Part shown: piece after piece, positions 1 through 8,592 of the stretch | Layout: each line of letters begins with the position of its first letter | How positions within the stretch are numbered: position 1 is the first letter of the stretch | Assembly (NCBI GenBank): GCA_020026075.1 | Contig: JAHHQZ010000002.1 | Location: 44,540-108,539, forward strand | DNA: 64,000 nt | Direction of reading: 5' to 3' | Origin: Actinobacillus sp. | GTDB taxonomy: Bacteria; Pseudomonadota; Gammaproteobacteria; Enterobacterales; Pasteurellaceae | Translations under genes and position numbers: made by a program | Notes under the pieces: generated by a model | Seen by the model: the letters and a program-made list of their open reading frames with translations, nothing else | What the model was told of the DNA's origin: nothing | The model's database searches: none

Positions 1-266
1 AATAACCACATTTCAAAGCCTGTAATGCTAGCAGTTAACGCATACACTAACCATAATTTAGGATTTGCACGTAAGCGGCGTAAGTGTTGGCTTAAAAAAT
101 AACGCTGTTTGAAAACAAACACGGCAACAAGTAAAAATGGATAGGTGAAAAGTACACGGTAAGCAAAGATCCCTTCGCCGCTTAAAGGAATCAGTAGGCT
201 AGAAAAATAATAGATGTAACCGAAGGTTAAAGAGGCCGCTAAAGAAAGCGCAATACCCAGTAACAT
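1..266 (-). CDS. rarD: RarD-like EamA-family permease, N-terminal part only
   Basis: The reverse strand opens an uninterrupted frame from an ATG at 264-266 that runs off the left edge, giving 88 N-terminal residues. A strong ribosome site (GGAGGAAAT) lies just before the ATG. The peptide starts with a hydrophobic segment (MLLGIALSLAASLTFGYIYY), then LSGEGIFAYRVLFTYPFLL and a basic loop, then a second membrane segment. This is the pattern of the RarD branch of the 10-TM drug/metabolite transporter family, whose substrate is not firmly known. It lies downstream of torD but is separated from it by a bidirectional terminator, so it is probably transcribed on its own. The exact subfamily is inferred from the N terminus only. 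Confidence 0.7.
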   Translation of the reverse strand, partial: MLLGIALSLAASLTFGYIYYFSSLLIPLSGEGIFAYRVLFTYPFLLVAVFVFKQRYFLSQHLRRLRANPKLWLVYALTASITGFEMWL

Positions 267-294
267 ATTTCCTCCATTGCAAAGACAAGAAATG

Positions 295-320
295 CTAGGC
301 TGGAATTTTTCACAAAAAAA
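295..320. repeat. Half copy of the dispersed palindromic repeat
   Basis: CTAGGCTGGAATTTTTC followed by an A-run matches one arm plus the A/T-rich centre of the repeat family found throughout the window; no second arm follows. It abuts the torD terminator. Confidence 0.5.
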
Positions 321-353
321 CGGCATAAATTTAGAAAATTTATGCCATTTTTT
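313..353. terminator. Bidirectional terminator downstream of torD
   Basis: An 11-bp perfect stem (GGCATAAATTT / AAATTTATGCC, loop AGA) is flanked by seven A on the left and six T on the right, so it can act in both directions. It ends the torCAD transcript on the reverse strand. Confidence 0.85.
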
Positions 354-368
354 CAATAGATAACGCAA

Positions 369-965
369 TTAAACGTTATATTCCACCAAAGTGGTAATAA
401 CAGCAACCAACAAAGCCAACACGCCTTGATAAAAATGTGTCTTAGTTGGAATAAGCTTAGCTTTCACCTCAATAGGCACTAACCAAGACAGTAAATCATC
501 TTTTAAAAAAAGACGTTGTGCGCTTAAATCATCTGCTTTCGCAAAGGCTTGCGCCAACTCCAAATAAACACCTAAGTGATCACTTGGCTCTTTACTTTCT
601 TTGTTCACTTGCAAATTAAAACGTGCAAGAAATGCATCCATTTTTTGCAAATGAGCGTCTTGCTCTGGCCCTTCCATATAGGCACTCGCATACGGTAAGG
701 CGCTGCTTTTACCATCAAGTAAAAATAGCTCAGTAAAATCCGCTGCTAATTCTAAATGAGCATAAGGTAGCTGTTTTAACTGCACTAATGCTTGGCGAAT
801 CTCTTCAATTTGTGCTGAAAAACCTTGTTCACTTAACAGTTCAAATAGCGGGTCAAATAGACCCACTTGATATTGTTCAAGTTGCGTTTCGCTTAATTCT
901 TTGCCCAATACATTACTGAACCATTGGAACAAGAAAGCGTTTTCCGCTTGTGTTAATTGCAACAT
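369..965 (-). CDS. torD: TorD, chaperone for TMAO reductase maturation
   Basis: A 198-residue cytoplasmic protein of the TorD/DmsD family, all-helical chaperones that bind the Tat signal of a molybdoenzyme and hold it for cofactor loading. The length matches the family. Family hallmarks seen include an acidic central stretch (ELAADFTELFLLDG) followed by PYASAYMEGPEQ, the typical Y/E-rich signature. Its ATG overlaps the stop of the upstream reductase gene by one base (TAATG), so the two are translationally coupled, and it is the last gene of torC-torA-torD. The partner is evidently the reductase encoded directly upstream. Confidence is high for the family, and context supports TorD rather than DmsD. 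Confidence 0.92.
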   Translation of the reverse strand: MLQLTQAENAFLFQWFSNVLGKELSETQLEQYQVGLFDPLFELLSEQGFSAQIEEIRQALVQLKQLPYAHLELAADFTELFLLDGKSSALPYASAYMEGPEQDAHLQKMDAFLARFNLQVNKESKEPSDHLGVYLELAQAFAKADDLSAQRLFLKDDLLSWLVPIEVKAKLIPTKTHFYQGVLALLVAVITTLVEYNV

Positions 966-3451
966 TAGAGTTCAACCACAATAGGACCAGTAAAGCCATT
1001 TGGTGCTGGCGGATTTGGATCTGTGTATTTTTCAACGTTCGCCAAACAGGTGTTAGAAGAAACGGCTTGCGCTAATTCTGAGGTTGCGATGTCGATAGTC
1101 ATTGTGTTTGGATCGCCATAAGTATCGATAGCACCAACTTTCGCACCTAATGGAGAGTACCATGCGCCTTCTTGCAAACGTAACACGCCACGTGGGAAGT
1201 CGTTTGATAAATGCGCTCCAACGATCGCTTGACCACGGTCATTGTAAACTCGTACTAAATCACCGTGTTTAATGCCAAGCTCTGCCGCATCTTGAGGGTT
1301 CATATACAGTGGCTCACGTCCTTTGATAGCGTAAGTTTCACGCAATGGTTCGGATTCACATAATTGTGAGTGTAAACGTTTATCTGGGTGACAAGAGTTG
1401 AGCCAGAATTTGTACTCATTAGATTTTGGACCACCGTGTGAACGTTCTTCTTTTTCAAACCACATTGGATGCCCTTTACAGTGTGAGTAACCGTAACTTG
1501 CAATTTTGCGGCTGTAAATTTCGATAAAGCCTGATGGTGTACCAAGTGCATTAAGTTCAGGGTCTTCACGGAAGTCTGCCATAAAGGTAAATGGTTTACC
1601 TTCTGGGAATAATACGTAACCTTTTTTCCAGAATTCAGCAAATGGAGGCATTGCAAAGGCTTCACCTTTGGTGCTGTTTTCTTTACGGCAAGCTTCGTAT
1701 AAGGATTCAACCCATTGCATTTCGCTCATACCACGAGAGTATTCTTTTTCACGACCAAAACGTGCACAAAGATCTTTAAAGATATGGAAATCTGAACGTG
1801 CATCGTACATTGGGTCGATCAACTGCTGCATTGCGATCACGCCACGGTTACTGTACGAACCGTACGCATCGATGTCGTTGCGTTCAAATGGTGTGGTTGC
1901 TGGTAAAACAATGTCTGAGAAACGACAAGTTGCTGTCCAGCTATAGTTTACAGATACCACAGTTTCTAAGCGTTGGAACGCTTCTTTCATACGGTTGCGT
2001 TCTGGGTGACGATGCCATTGGTTACAACCAGAGAAAATAGCCATTTTGTATGGAGAGAAAGTAACTTTTCCGCCATTGTAGTTAATGGTTGATCCTGGTT
2101 TTAACAAACAGTCAGTTGCACGAGCGATTGGAATTACAGAACTATAACCTTTGTAGTCTGTATTGGTATATTTTGGTTTTTGACCTTCATCTAGGTTTAA
2201 TGGGAATGCACCTGGCATTGCCGCACCTGATGATGGAATACCGATTGCACTGTAGTGGTGAGAATAACTAATACCGCCACCTGGTAAACCGATTTGACCA
2301 AGCATTGATGCCAGTACCGCTGCCATCCAATAAGGTTGTTCACCGTGTTGTTGACGTTGGATTGCCCAACCCAAAATAAGCTGAGTGCGTTTTCCTGCCA
2401 ACATACGTGCAAACTTACGAATATCGTCCGCTGGAACGCCACAAATTTTTTCAGCCCATTCCGGCGTTTTCGCTACTTTGTCTTCGGTTTTACCAAGTAA
2501 GTAAGGAAGGAATTCTTCAAAACCAACGGTATACATATCCAAGAATTTTTGATCGTGCAATTTCTCGGTGTATAACACGTAAGCAATCGCAAGCATAAAC
2601 GGAACGTCTGCTTGTGGATTGATGTACTGATGTTTACAGTTTAAGAATTTCTGTGTTTTGCTAACGATTGGGTCAACACTGATCACATTCACTTTACCCG
2701 CAGCAATTTTTTCTTTTAATTGCTGTAATGAGGCATAAGATTCGTGAGTTTCACAGTTCCAGCCCACTTGAAGGTTTTTAATTGGATCGGAAGACCAGAA
2801 AATAATATTTTCACTTTCTTTAAGAATGATATCCCAAGAGGTATTGTTTGCATAAACTACTGTTGAGCCAAGCACATAAGGAAGAATAACTTGACCAGCC
2901 CCTGTCGAATAGTCACCCGTTGCACTAACAAAGTGTCCGTGCATATTAATCGCACGTAACATATTGTTTACACAGCTATTTACTTGACCAGTTGAACGCC
3001 AGCCGCCACCAGCAACGTGTAATGCCCAAGGACCGTATTGTGTTTGTACACGTTCTAATTCTTCATAGAATAGATCTAGGGCTTGATCCCAAGTTACACG
3101 TACAAAGCGGTTATCGCCACGTTGTGCTGTATCGCTTTTTTCACGGTTTTTAAGCCAATCTAAACGAACCATTGGGTAACGAACACGAGCGCTACTATAA
3201 ATCAAGCCTTTGATTCCCTGAATCATTTCGGTTGGGTGTTTATCGTAATCAAATGCTTTAATTTCTTGAACACGACCGTTTAAAATTTTTGCTTTAAAAG
3301 CCCCCCAGTGAGAACCACTGATGCGCCATTCGGCAAGCTCTTCTGCACTACCAGCCGCTTGTGCTTTTTTAGAAACCAAAAACGTTGGCATTGCGAACGC
3401 GGCCGCCATAGCGGACGCGTTAGTTAAAAATTGTCGACGAGATTGTTGCAT
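965..3451 (-). CDS. torA: Periplasmic TMAO / S- or N-oxide reductase (TorA/TorZ type)
   Basis: This 828-residue molybdopterin-guanine-dinucleotide enzyme reduces trimethylamine N-oxide (TorZ-type enzymes also take biotin sulfoxide) as terminal electron acceptor in the periplasm. It begins with a Tat signal (SRRQFL, then a hydrophobic run and AQAA near residue 33). It lacks an iron-sulfur Cys cluster, as expected for the DMSO-reductase type III group. GDYSTGAGQVILP contains the serine expected to ligate Mo. Further family blocks are QRGDNRFVRVTWDQAL, GQIGLPGGG, LPATTPFERND and HPMWFEK. The gene lies between the pentahaem cytochrome and torD in the torCAD order. In Pasteurellaceae the pair is often called torYZ; sequence alone does not settle TorA versus TorZ specificity. 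Confidence 0.93.
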   Translation of the reverse strand: MQQSRRQFLTNASAMAAAFAMPTFLVSKKAQAAGSAEELAEWRISGSHWGAFKAKILNGRVQEIKAFDYDKHPTEMIQGIKGLIYSSARVRYPMVRLDWLKNREKSDTAQRGDNRFVRVTWDQALDLFYEELERVQTQYGPWALHVAGGGWRSTGQVNSCVNNMLRAINMHGHFVSATGDYSTGAGQVILPYVLGSTVVYANNTSWDIILKESENIIFWSSDPIKNLQVGWNCETHESYASLQQLKEKIAAGKVNVISVDPIVSKTQKFLNCKHQYINPQADVPFMLAIAYVLYTEKLHDQKFLDMYTVGFEEFLPYLLGKTEDKVAKTPEWAEKICGVPADDIRKFARMLAGKRTQLILGWAIQRQQHGEQPYWMAAVLASMLGQIGLPGGGISYSHHYSAIGIPSSGAAMPGAFPLNLDEGQKPKYTNTDYKGYSSVIPIARATDCLLKPGSTINYNGGKVTFSPYKMAIFSGCNQWHRHPERNRMKEAFQRLETVVSVNYSWTATCRFSDIVLPATTPFERNDIDAYGSYSNRGVIAMQQLIDPMYDARSDFHIFKDLCARFGREKEYSRGMSEMQWVESLYEACRKENSTKGEAFAMPPFAEFWKKGYVLFPEGKPFTFMADFREDPELNALGTPSGFIEIYSRKIASYGYSHCKGHPMWFEKEERSHGGPKSNEYKFWLNSCHPDKRLHSQLCESEPLRETYAIKGREPLYMNPQDAAELGIKHGDLVRVYNDRGQAIVGAHLSNDFPRGVLRLQEGAWYSPLGAKVGAIDTYGDPNTMTIDIATSELAQAVSSNTCLANVEKYTDPNPPAPNGFTGPIVVEL

Positions 3452-3462
3452 AATAAAGTTCC

Positions 3463-4638
3463 TTATTTGCTTTCGGTTGGTTGTGCATCGGATGCGTGAG
3501 TTTGTAAGTAACGTAGTACTACTTTCGCTTGTGCAGGCGTTAAGCTTGTAAAGCCTTTCATACCGTTAAATACACCAACCCAAGTGTTAGAGTCGAAGTG
3601 TTTAACATCTGGTTGTTTATGACAAACAGAGCATTGAGTGTTGAACATTTCTTTCGCATTTGCCCAAATTGGTGCAACATCTGATGCGAGTTGACCTTTT
3701 TTCACCCAAACTTGCATTTTAACTTTTTGCCAAGTGATACTAGTTAATTGATCTTGTTTAGTTTCTAACACATCAAATTTAGGATTACTTTCCATAAATT
3801 TCTTCGTTAATACGGCATCAACAATACTTTTCGCAAAGTCGTTATACCAAATACGTCCGAAACCTTTATGTTTACGCCACATATTAAGTTCAACTAAGTC
3901 GGCATTTTGACCAGCTTTAACAAATGTTACTGGTACAACACTTTCAAGATAACCAATTTCTTGTTTCATTGCATCGTCTGCAAAAATTGGGGTTTGAATT
4001 TGCGTATAGTAAACTTTACCAGCAGTTAAATCAGAGGCAACAAGGCTTGCATCTATACCTGAGTTTTCTTCACCTTCTGGTGCTTTTGGAATATGGTGTG
4101 CAATACCTTTATGACAGTCAATACAACTTTGATCTTTCGCAGCAGCCGCACGCATCGCTTTTTGAGCTTTTGGTGACATTTTGTCAAAGTCCATACGTTC
4201 ATAACGGTGACACGCCTTACATTCAGCAGAACCATTTGCTTGCATACGGGCCCATTCTTTTTTCGCCATTTCGTAGCGAGCAGCAGTAAATGAACCTGGT
4301 TCGCTAAAGCGTCCAGTCACTTCATCATAAACTTCTTTAAGTGCTTGTACTTTACGTACATATTTTGGAATCGTGTCGTGTGGTAAGTGACAGTCTGCAC
4401 AGCCTGCGGTCACACCAAATTGGTTTTTCCAGTGTGGTGTTTGTTTTAATTCGGTTTGCATTTCAACCATTGTGTGGCAGCTTACGCAAAATTCTTCGGT
4501 GCTAGAATGTTCAAGAGCAGCATTAAATGAAACTTTTGCAATAATACCGATAATAATACCAAGCAGAAGCAAAACACCTAGCCCAAGTTTTTTAGATGGC
4601 TTGAAGAAAAAATTCTTCAGAGAGTGAAAGATTTTCAT
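3463..4638 (-). CDS. torC: Membrane-anchored pentahaem c-type cytochrome TorC/TorY
   Basis: This 391-residue NapC/NirT-family cytochrome carries electrons from menaquinol to the periplasmic reductase. One N-terminal membrane anchor (LGLGVLLLLGIIIGIIAKV) is followed by four CxxCH haem sites in the NapC-like part (CVSCH, CADCH, CKACH, CIDCH) and a fifth (CSVCH) in the C-terminal domain, the TorC arrangement. I chose the ATG at 4636-4638 because GGGGGAA precedes it and the anchor follows directly; an upstream in-frame ATG would add 16 residues without a good ribosome site. It is first in torC-torA-torD, with an 11-bp gap to torA. An FNR-like promoter lies upstream. Confidence 0.93.
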   Translation of the reverse strand: MKIFHSLKNFFFKPSKKLGLGVLLLLGIIIGIIAKVSFNAALEHSSTEEFCVSCHTMVEMQTELKQTPHWKNQFGVTAGCADCHLPHDTIPKYVRKVQALKEVYDEVTGRFSEPGSFTAARYEMAKKEWARMQANGSAECKACHRYERMDFDKMSPKAQKAMRAAAAKDQSCIDCHKGIAHHIPKAPEGEENSGIDASLVASDLTAGKVYYTQIQTPIFADDAMKQEIGYLESVVPVTFVKAGQNADLVELNMWRKHKGFGRIWYNDFAKSIVDAVLTKKFMESNPKFDVLETKQDQLTSITWQKVKMQVWVKKGQLASDVAPIWANAKEMFNTQCSVCHKQPDVKHFDSNTWVGVFNGMKGFTSLTPAQAKVVLRYLQTHASDAQPTESK

Positions 4639-4726
4639 AGTTCCCCCAGATAAAAATAAAAACACCATCCTTTGTACAAACAACACATAAATAAGATGGC
4701 AATCCGACTATTGCGATAAATAGTTA

Positions 4727-4775
4727 ACTCGGCATTATACGGAAATATGAAAAAAATAATATTGTTCTAAATCAA
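4727..4775 (-). promoter_or_regulatory. Probable FNR-dependent promoter of torCAD
   Basis: On the reverse strand, TATAAT is present at 4734-4739. The dyad TTGTT-CTAA-ATCAA at 4762-4775 differs by one base from the FNR consensus TTGATNNNNATCAA. Its centre lies about 41-42 bp upstream of the start expected from the -10 box, the classic class II activator position. There is no good -35 hexamer, as expected for an activator-dependent promoter. Confidence 0.6.
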
Positions 4776-4799
4776 TAAAACGGTTACTCTGGTTATTAT

Positions 4800-4843
4800 T
4801 ACGCCGTAATTTTTGCAAAAATTTTGTGAAAAATTCCGGCGTA
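4800..4843. repeat. Dispersed palindromic repeat, full copy
   Basis: Arms TACGCCGTAAT (4800-4810) and ATTCCGGCGTA (4833-4843) enclose an A/T-rich middle. It sits between the torC promoter and the 3' end of the oxidase gene. Confidence 0.7.
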
Positions 4844-4858
4844 GCTATTTGGTAGGGT

Positions 4859-6154
4859 TTAACGGAATTTATCAAGGAAACGATAATAGCGGGTGCCAAT
4901 GGCTGTAGCGGCTTTTTTCACAAGTTTTCCGCCATGAATAGCAGGAACGTGCAGACGTTCAAACACTTGTAAACGACTATCGTCACCACAAATGGCCTCT
5001 GCGACAATGCGTCCAGCAAGCCCTGTGAGTGCAACACCGTGTCCCGAGTAGCCTTGTGCGAAATAAATATTTGATGCAATTCGTCCAAAGTGTGGTGTGG
5101 AATTTAAGGTCATATCAATCGGCCCTTTCCACGCATAATCAATTTTGATATTTTCCAACTGTGGAAAAACGTACAACATTTCTTTATGCATTGCTTTTTC
5201 ATAGCCGTGATTAGTTTTCACATCACTCCCAAACAGCAAGCGGTTGTCAGCGCTTAGGCGGTAATAATCGAGCAAATAATTGTTATCACACACGCTCATT
5301 CCGTTGTTAATAAGGCTATCGGCCATTTTCTGACTTAGTGGTTCGGTGGCGATAATACAGCTTTCCACAGGGAGAATTTTTTTCGCAATGCCGTGATGAA
5401 CGGATTTCGGCAGCTCGGTTACATAAGCGTTCGTGGCTAACACAACATCCTTGCAACGCACTTCTGCTTGATCCGTTTTCACAACAGTCAACTTGCTTTG
5501 TGCTTGAATATCCAACACTGGGGATTGTTCGTGAATTTTTACGCCCAAATCCACGCAAGCTCTCGCCAGCCCTAAGCAATAATTTAGCGGATGCAAATGC
5601 CCTGAATTGCTGTCAAACAAACCGCCGACGTAAATATCGCTGCCTAAATATTGCTGCAATTGAGATTTATCCCACAATTTCAAATGGGGATACCCAAAAC
5701 GCTCACGGCTGTCCTTTTCTATGGCGATCAAATCGTCCATTCGGCGGTTATTCAGTGCTAAAGTGGCGTAACCTTTTTTCCAATCGCAATCAATATGAAA
5801 CTTTTGTACACGCTCATCAATAATATCAATGGCTTCCAGCGACATATTCCATAGCTTATGTGCTTCATTTTCGCCGAGAATTTTAATGTATTCGTCAATC
5901 CCCTCTTCAAAACCATTGATAGCCTGCCCGCCACTGCGACCAGATGCCCCAAACCCCACACGTGCGCCTTCCAATACGATCACGGATTTCCCACGCTGAG
6001 CCAGCTCAATCGCCGCAGAAAGCCCAAAAAATCCAGCGCCCACAACGCACACATCAGCAGTGGTATTTTGAGTCAATGGTGGGAAGGTAAAAGACTGATT
6101 GGCAGTGGCCAAATAATAAGAAGAAACGTGTTCCTGATGAGCAAAGTTAAGCAT
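4859..6154 (-). CDS. puuB: FAD-dependent amine oxidase, PuuB-like
   Basis: This 431-residue DAO-superfamily flavoprotein has a dinucleotide-binding motif VVGAGFFGLSAAIELAQRG near residues 36-54 and ends with the second flavin motif (YFAQGYSGHGVALTGLAGR). The best family fit is PuuB/OrdL, which oxidises gamma-glutamyl-putrescine in the putrescine-use pathway. The N-terminal HVSSYYLATAN matches the S-Y-Y-x-A-T start typical of this group. It is divergent from potD (polyamine-binding protein), which supports an amine substrate. No puuA, puuC or puuD gene is visible in the window, so the pathway assignment is an inference, and the substrate could be another amine or amino acid. Confidence 0.75.
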   Translation of the reverse strand: MLNFAHQEHVSSYYLATANQSFTFPPLTQNTTADVCVVGAGFFGLSAAIELAQRGKSVIVLEGARVGFGASGRSGGQAINGFEEGIDEYIKILGENEAHKLWNMSLEAIDIIDERVQKFHIDCDWKKGYATLALNNRRMDDLIAIEKDSRERFGYPHLKLWDKSQLQQYLGSDIYVGGLFDSNSGHLHPLNYCLGLARACVDLGVKIHEQSPVLDIQAQSKLTVVKTDQAEVRCKDVVLATNAYVTELPKSVHHGIAKKILPVESCIIATEPLSQKMADSLINNGMSVCDNNYLLDYYRLSADNRLLFGSDVKTNHGYEKAMHKEMLYVFPQLENIKIDYAWKGPIDMTLNSTPHFGRIASNIYFAQGYSGHGVALTGLAGRIVAEAICGDDSRLQVFERLHVPAIHGGKLVKKAATAIGTRYYRFLDKFR

Positions 6155-6285
6155 AAAATTTGGATTCTCTGAAAAATTTGGTAAATTTTATCCCCTTTGT
6201 TTGCCTTGTCAACTGTAATTATTTTCCCAAATGTTACAGTCTTCCCACATACAAATACCTCATAAGGGGCAAAGAAGAGTAGACA

Positions 6286-6369
6286 ATGAAAAAATTTTTG
6301 CTATATTGCCTGCCGTTTTTTAACGCAGTTTTGCTTAGGTTAACTAATGCAAAATTTTTCCACCACTGA
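6286..6369 (+). CDS. Possible short leader ORF before potD
   Basis: An ATG at 6286 opens 27 codons with a lysine-rich start, a hydrophobic core and a C terminus rich in Phe/His (MKKFLLYCLPFF... ending KFFHH). The stop lies about 8 bases before the potD ribosome site. It looks like a signal peptide or a leader peptide. A weak purine-rich site (GAAGAG) precedes it. No homologue is recognised; it may not be translated. Confidence 0.3.
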   Translation: MKKFLLYCLPFFNAVLLRLTNAKFFHH

Positions 6370-6390
6370 TTTTTTTGAAGGAGAAAAATC

Positions 6391-7455
6391 TTGAAAAAAT
6401 CGCTTACTTCTCGCTTAAAAGCACTTTTTGTTTTAACCCTAACCTTTTTTTCCGTAAGCAGCTTTGCCGCTGAACAAAAACTTTATGTTTACAACTGGAC
6501 AGACTACGTTCCTTCTGATCTCGTCGCCAAGTTCACCAAAGAAACGGGCATTCAAGTTATTTATTCCACCTTTGAAAGTAACGAAGAAATGTTCGCCAAA
6601 ATGAAACTTCTTGCCAAAGAGGGCGAGGGTTACGACTTGGTTTTCCCATCAAGCTACTACGTGGATAAAATGGCCAAAGAGGGCTTGCTTAAAAAGCTTG
6701 ATCACAGCAAGTTAAAAAATTTCCATCAAATTCCTGAAGAATTTTTAAACCGTAGTTTTGACCCGAACAACCAATATTCTCTGCCTTATGTGTACGGTTT
6801 AACTGGTATTGGCGTGAATAGTGATATGATCGATCCAGCCAAAATTACGAGCTGGGCAGACTTATGGAACCCTGAATACAAAGGGCAAATCCTCTTAACC
6901 AACGATGCCCGTGAAGTGTTCCACATTGCCTTATTGCTCAATGGCGATTCCCCAAATACTCGCCAAGAAAGCCAAATTAAAGCGGCTTACGATCGTCTAT
7001 TAAAACTTATACCGAATGTGTTGGTATTTAACTCCGACAGCCCAGAAGTGCCGTTCGTGCAAGGTGAAGTGAGCTTAGGAATGCTTTGGAATGGTTCAGC
7101 CTACTTAGCACATAAAGAAGATCCTGCAATTAAATTTATTTATCCAAAAGAAGGGGCTATTTTCTGGATGGACAACTATGCTATTCCACGCACCGCTAAA
7201 AATGTGGATAACGCTTACAAATTTATCGACTTCTTGCTACGCCCTGAAAACGCCGCTTACGTTGTGCAAAAAATGGGCTTTTCAATGCCAAACAAAGGCG
7301 TGAAGGCCTTGTTTCCAACAGATGTTGCCAATAACACTACCCTATTCCCACCAAAAGAAGAAGTGGAAAAAGGCATAATCCAAGCGGATGTCGGCAATGC
7401 CGTAGGCATTTATGAAAAATACTGGAATTTACTAAAAGCACAATTTAGTAACTAA
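6391..7455 (+). CDS. potD: Spermidine/putrescine-binding periplasmic protein PotD
   Basis: A 354-residue bacterial extracellular solute-binding protein with a Sec signal (MKKSLTSRLKALFVLTLTFF..SSFA, cleaved near residue 26). The mature start EQKLYVYNWTDYVPSDL is diagnostic of PotD/PotF, and SLPYVYGLTGIGVN and FWMDNYAIPRTAKN are further polyamine-binding blocks. It captures polyamines for the PotABC importer; no potABC genes lie beside it here. The start codon is TTG, chosen because GAAGGAG lies 7-8 bases upstream and the signal peptide starts there. A terminator follows. Its divergent neighbour is a PuuB-like oxidase. It could be one of two PotD paralogues, which are common in Pasteurellaceae. 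Confidence 0.92.
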   Translation: MKKSLTSRLKALFVLTLTFFSVSSFAAEQKLYVYNWTDYVPSDLVAKFTKETGIQVIYSTFESNEEMFAKMKLLAKEGEGYDLVFPSSYYVDKMAKEGLLKKLDHSKLKNFHQIPEEFLNRSFDPNNQYSLPYVYGLTGIGVNSDMIDPAKITSWADLWNPEYKGQILLTNDAREVFHIALLLNGDSPNTRQESQIKAAYDRLLKLIPNVLVFNSDSPEVPFVQGEVSLGMLWNGSAYLAHKEDPAIKFIYPKEGAIFWMDNYAIPRTAKNVDNAYKFIDFLLRPENAAYVVQKMGFSMPNKGVKALFPTDVANNTTLFPPKEEVEKGIIQADVGNAVGIYEKYWNLLKAQFSN

Positions 7456-7463
7456 TTCCCATA

Positions 7464-7495
7464 AAAATCGCCACATTAACGTGGCGATTTTCTTT
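7464..7495 (+). terminator. Terminator of potD
   Basis: An 11-bp stem (AAAATCGCCAC / GTGGCGATTTT, loop ATTAAC) is followed by TCTTTTCTT. Confidence 0.85.
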
Positions 7496-7517
7496 TCTTA
7501 ATTGTCTCAAATACTCT

Positions 7518-7559
7518 AGGTCGGAATATCACAAAAAATTTTGAATTATTCCGACCTCG
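7518..7559. repeat. Dispersed palindromic repeat, full copy
   Basis: Arms AGGTCGGAAT and ATTCCGACCT enclose TATCACAAAAAATTTTGA-like sequence, between the convergent genes potD and menA. Confidence 0.8.
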
Positions 7560-7564
7560 ATTTT

Positions 7565-8464
7565 TTATGCCCAAATAATGCTGAAACTAAATAATGCGTT
7601 GGTCAAAAGGGCTAACATCGCCATTTGCCCTAGCATAGGGCGCAATCCTTCCCCTTGTCGCACCGAGTGAACTGAATGTAAGTGTTTGATTAAAAAAGGA
7701 TAAACTACAATAAAACTGAAATTATACCAGTGGTTGCAGGCTAGTAGGGCAAATGCGATAAAACTCAACATCGCTCCAATTAACAAGGCATCGTGGTAGC
7801 GGTTCGCCCAGCTGACCCCTAAACGTACCACCAGCGTGGTTTTGCCTGCTTTTTCATCTTGCACAACATCACGCAAATTATTGATATTCAAAACCGCCGC
7901 CGCTAAAAGCCCAGCGCCGAGTGCAGGCAATAAAGTCGCCCAAGAAAAATAATGGCTTTGCAAATAAAACGTACCGCATACGCCCACAAAACCAAAAAAG
8001 ATCACCACTGACACATCGCCTAAACCTAAGTAACCGTAAGGTTTTCGCCCAACGGTATAAGTGATGGCAGCTATGATCGACAAAATGCCTAAGGTGAAAA
8101 AGACCGCAATATCCCAAGGAGTTTGATAGGCTAACCATAACAGCACCGCACCACTTACAAAACTAAGCCCAATCATTACCCAAATGCCTTTTTTGAGTTG
8201 AGTTGCACTCATTTGTCCTTTTTGAATGCCACGCAAAGGCCCTACACGTTCTGCAGTATCCGATCCTTTTTGAAAATCGCCATAGTCATTGGCGAAATTG
8301 GATAAAATTTGCAAAAAGAATGTCGTTAAAAAACAAAAGAATGCCACAGACCAGCGAAACTGCCCTGCCCAAGCAGCCAAAGCACAGCCTGTAATAATGG
8401 ATGCGGCCGCTAAGGGCAAGGTTTTAGGGCGGCTGGTTTCCAGCCAAGTTTTGAAAGTTGTCAT
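7565..8464 (-). CDS. menA: 1,4-dihydroxy-2-naphthoate polyprenyltransferase MenA
   Basis: A 299-residue UbiA-superfamily integral membrane enzyme that prenylates and decarboxylates dihydroxynaphthoate to give demethylmenaquinone. The first Asp-rich motif is NFANDYGDFQKGSD (about residues 57-70), with the second around NNLRDVVQDEKAGKTTL. About eight hydrophobic segments are spread along the protein, and the start MTTFKTWLETSRPKTLPLA is typical of MenA rather than UbiA. Menaquinone is the quinol that TorC-type cytochromes use, so the presence of menA fits the anaerobic respiratory genes nearby. It is divergent from trmO. Confidence 0.95.
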   Translation of the reverse strand: MTTFKTWLETSRPKTLPLAAASIITGCALAAWAGQFRWSVAFFCFLTTFFLQILSNFANDYGDFQKGSDTAERVGPLRGIQKGQMSATQLKKGIWVMIGLSFVSGAVLLWLAYQTPWDIAVFFTLGILSIIAAITYTVGRKPYGYLGLGDVSVVIFFGFVGVCGTFYLQSHYFSWATLLPALGAGLLAAAVLNINNLRDVVQDEKAGKTTLVVRLGVSWANRYHDALLIGAMLSFIAFALLACNHWYNFSFIVVYPFLIKHLHSVHSVRQGEGLRPMLGQMAMLALLTNALFSFSIIWA

Positions 8465-8592
8465 AGAAATTACATAAAATAAAAAAATAAACGCACATTT
8501 TACTCTTTTGACCGCTAAAATTTAATGGCTTTCTGCCCATTCTGCGGGATTTTTTGTATACTGCAGGCATTTTTATTACTTATGTTTCGCTT

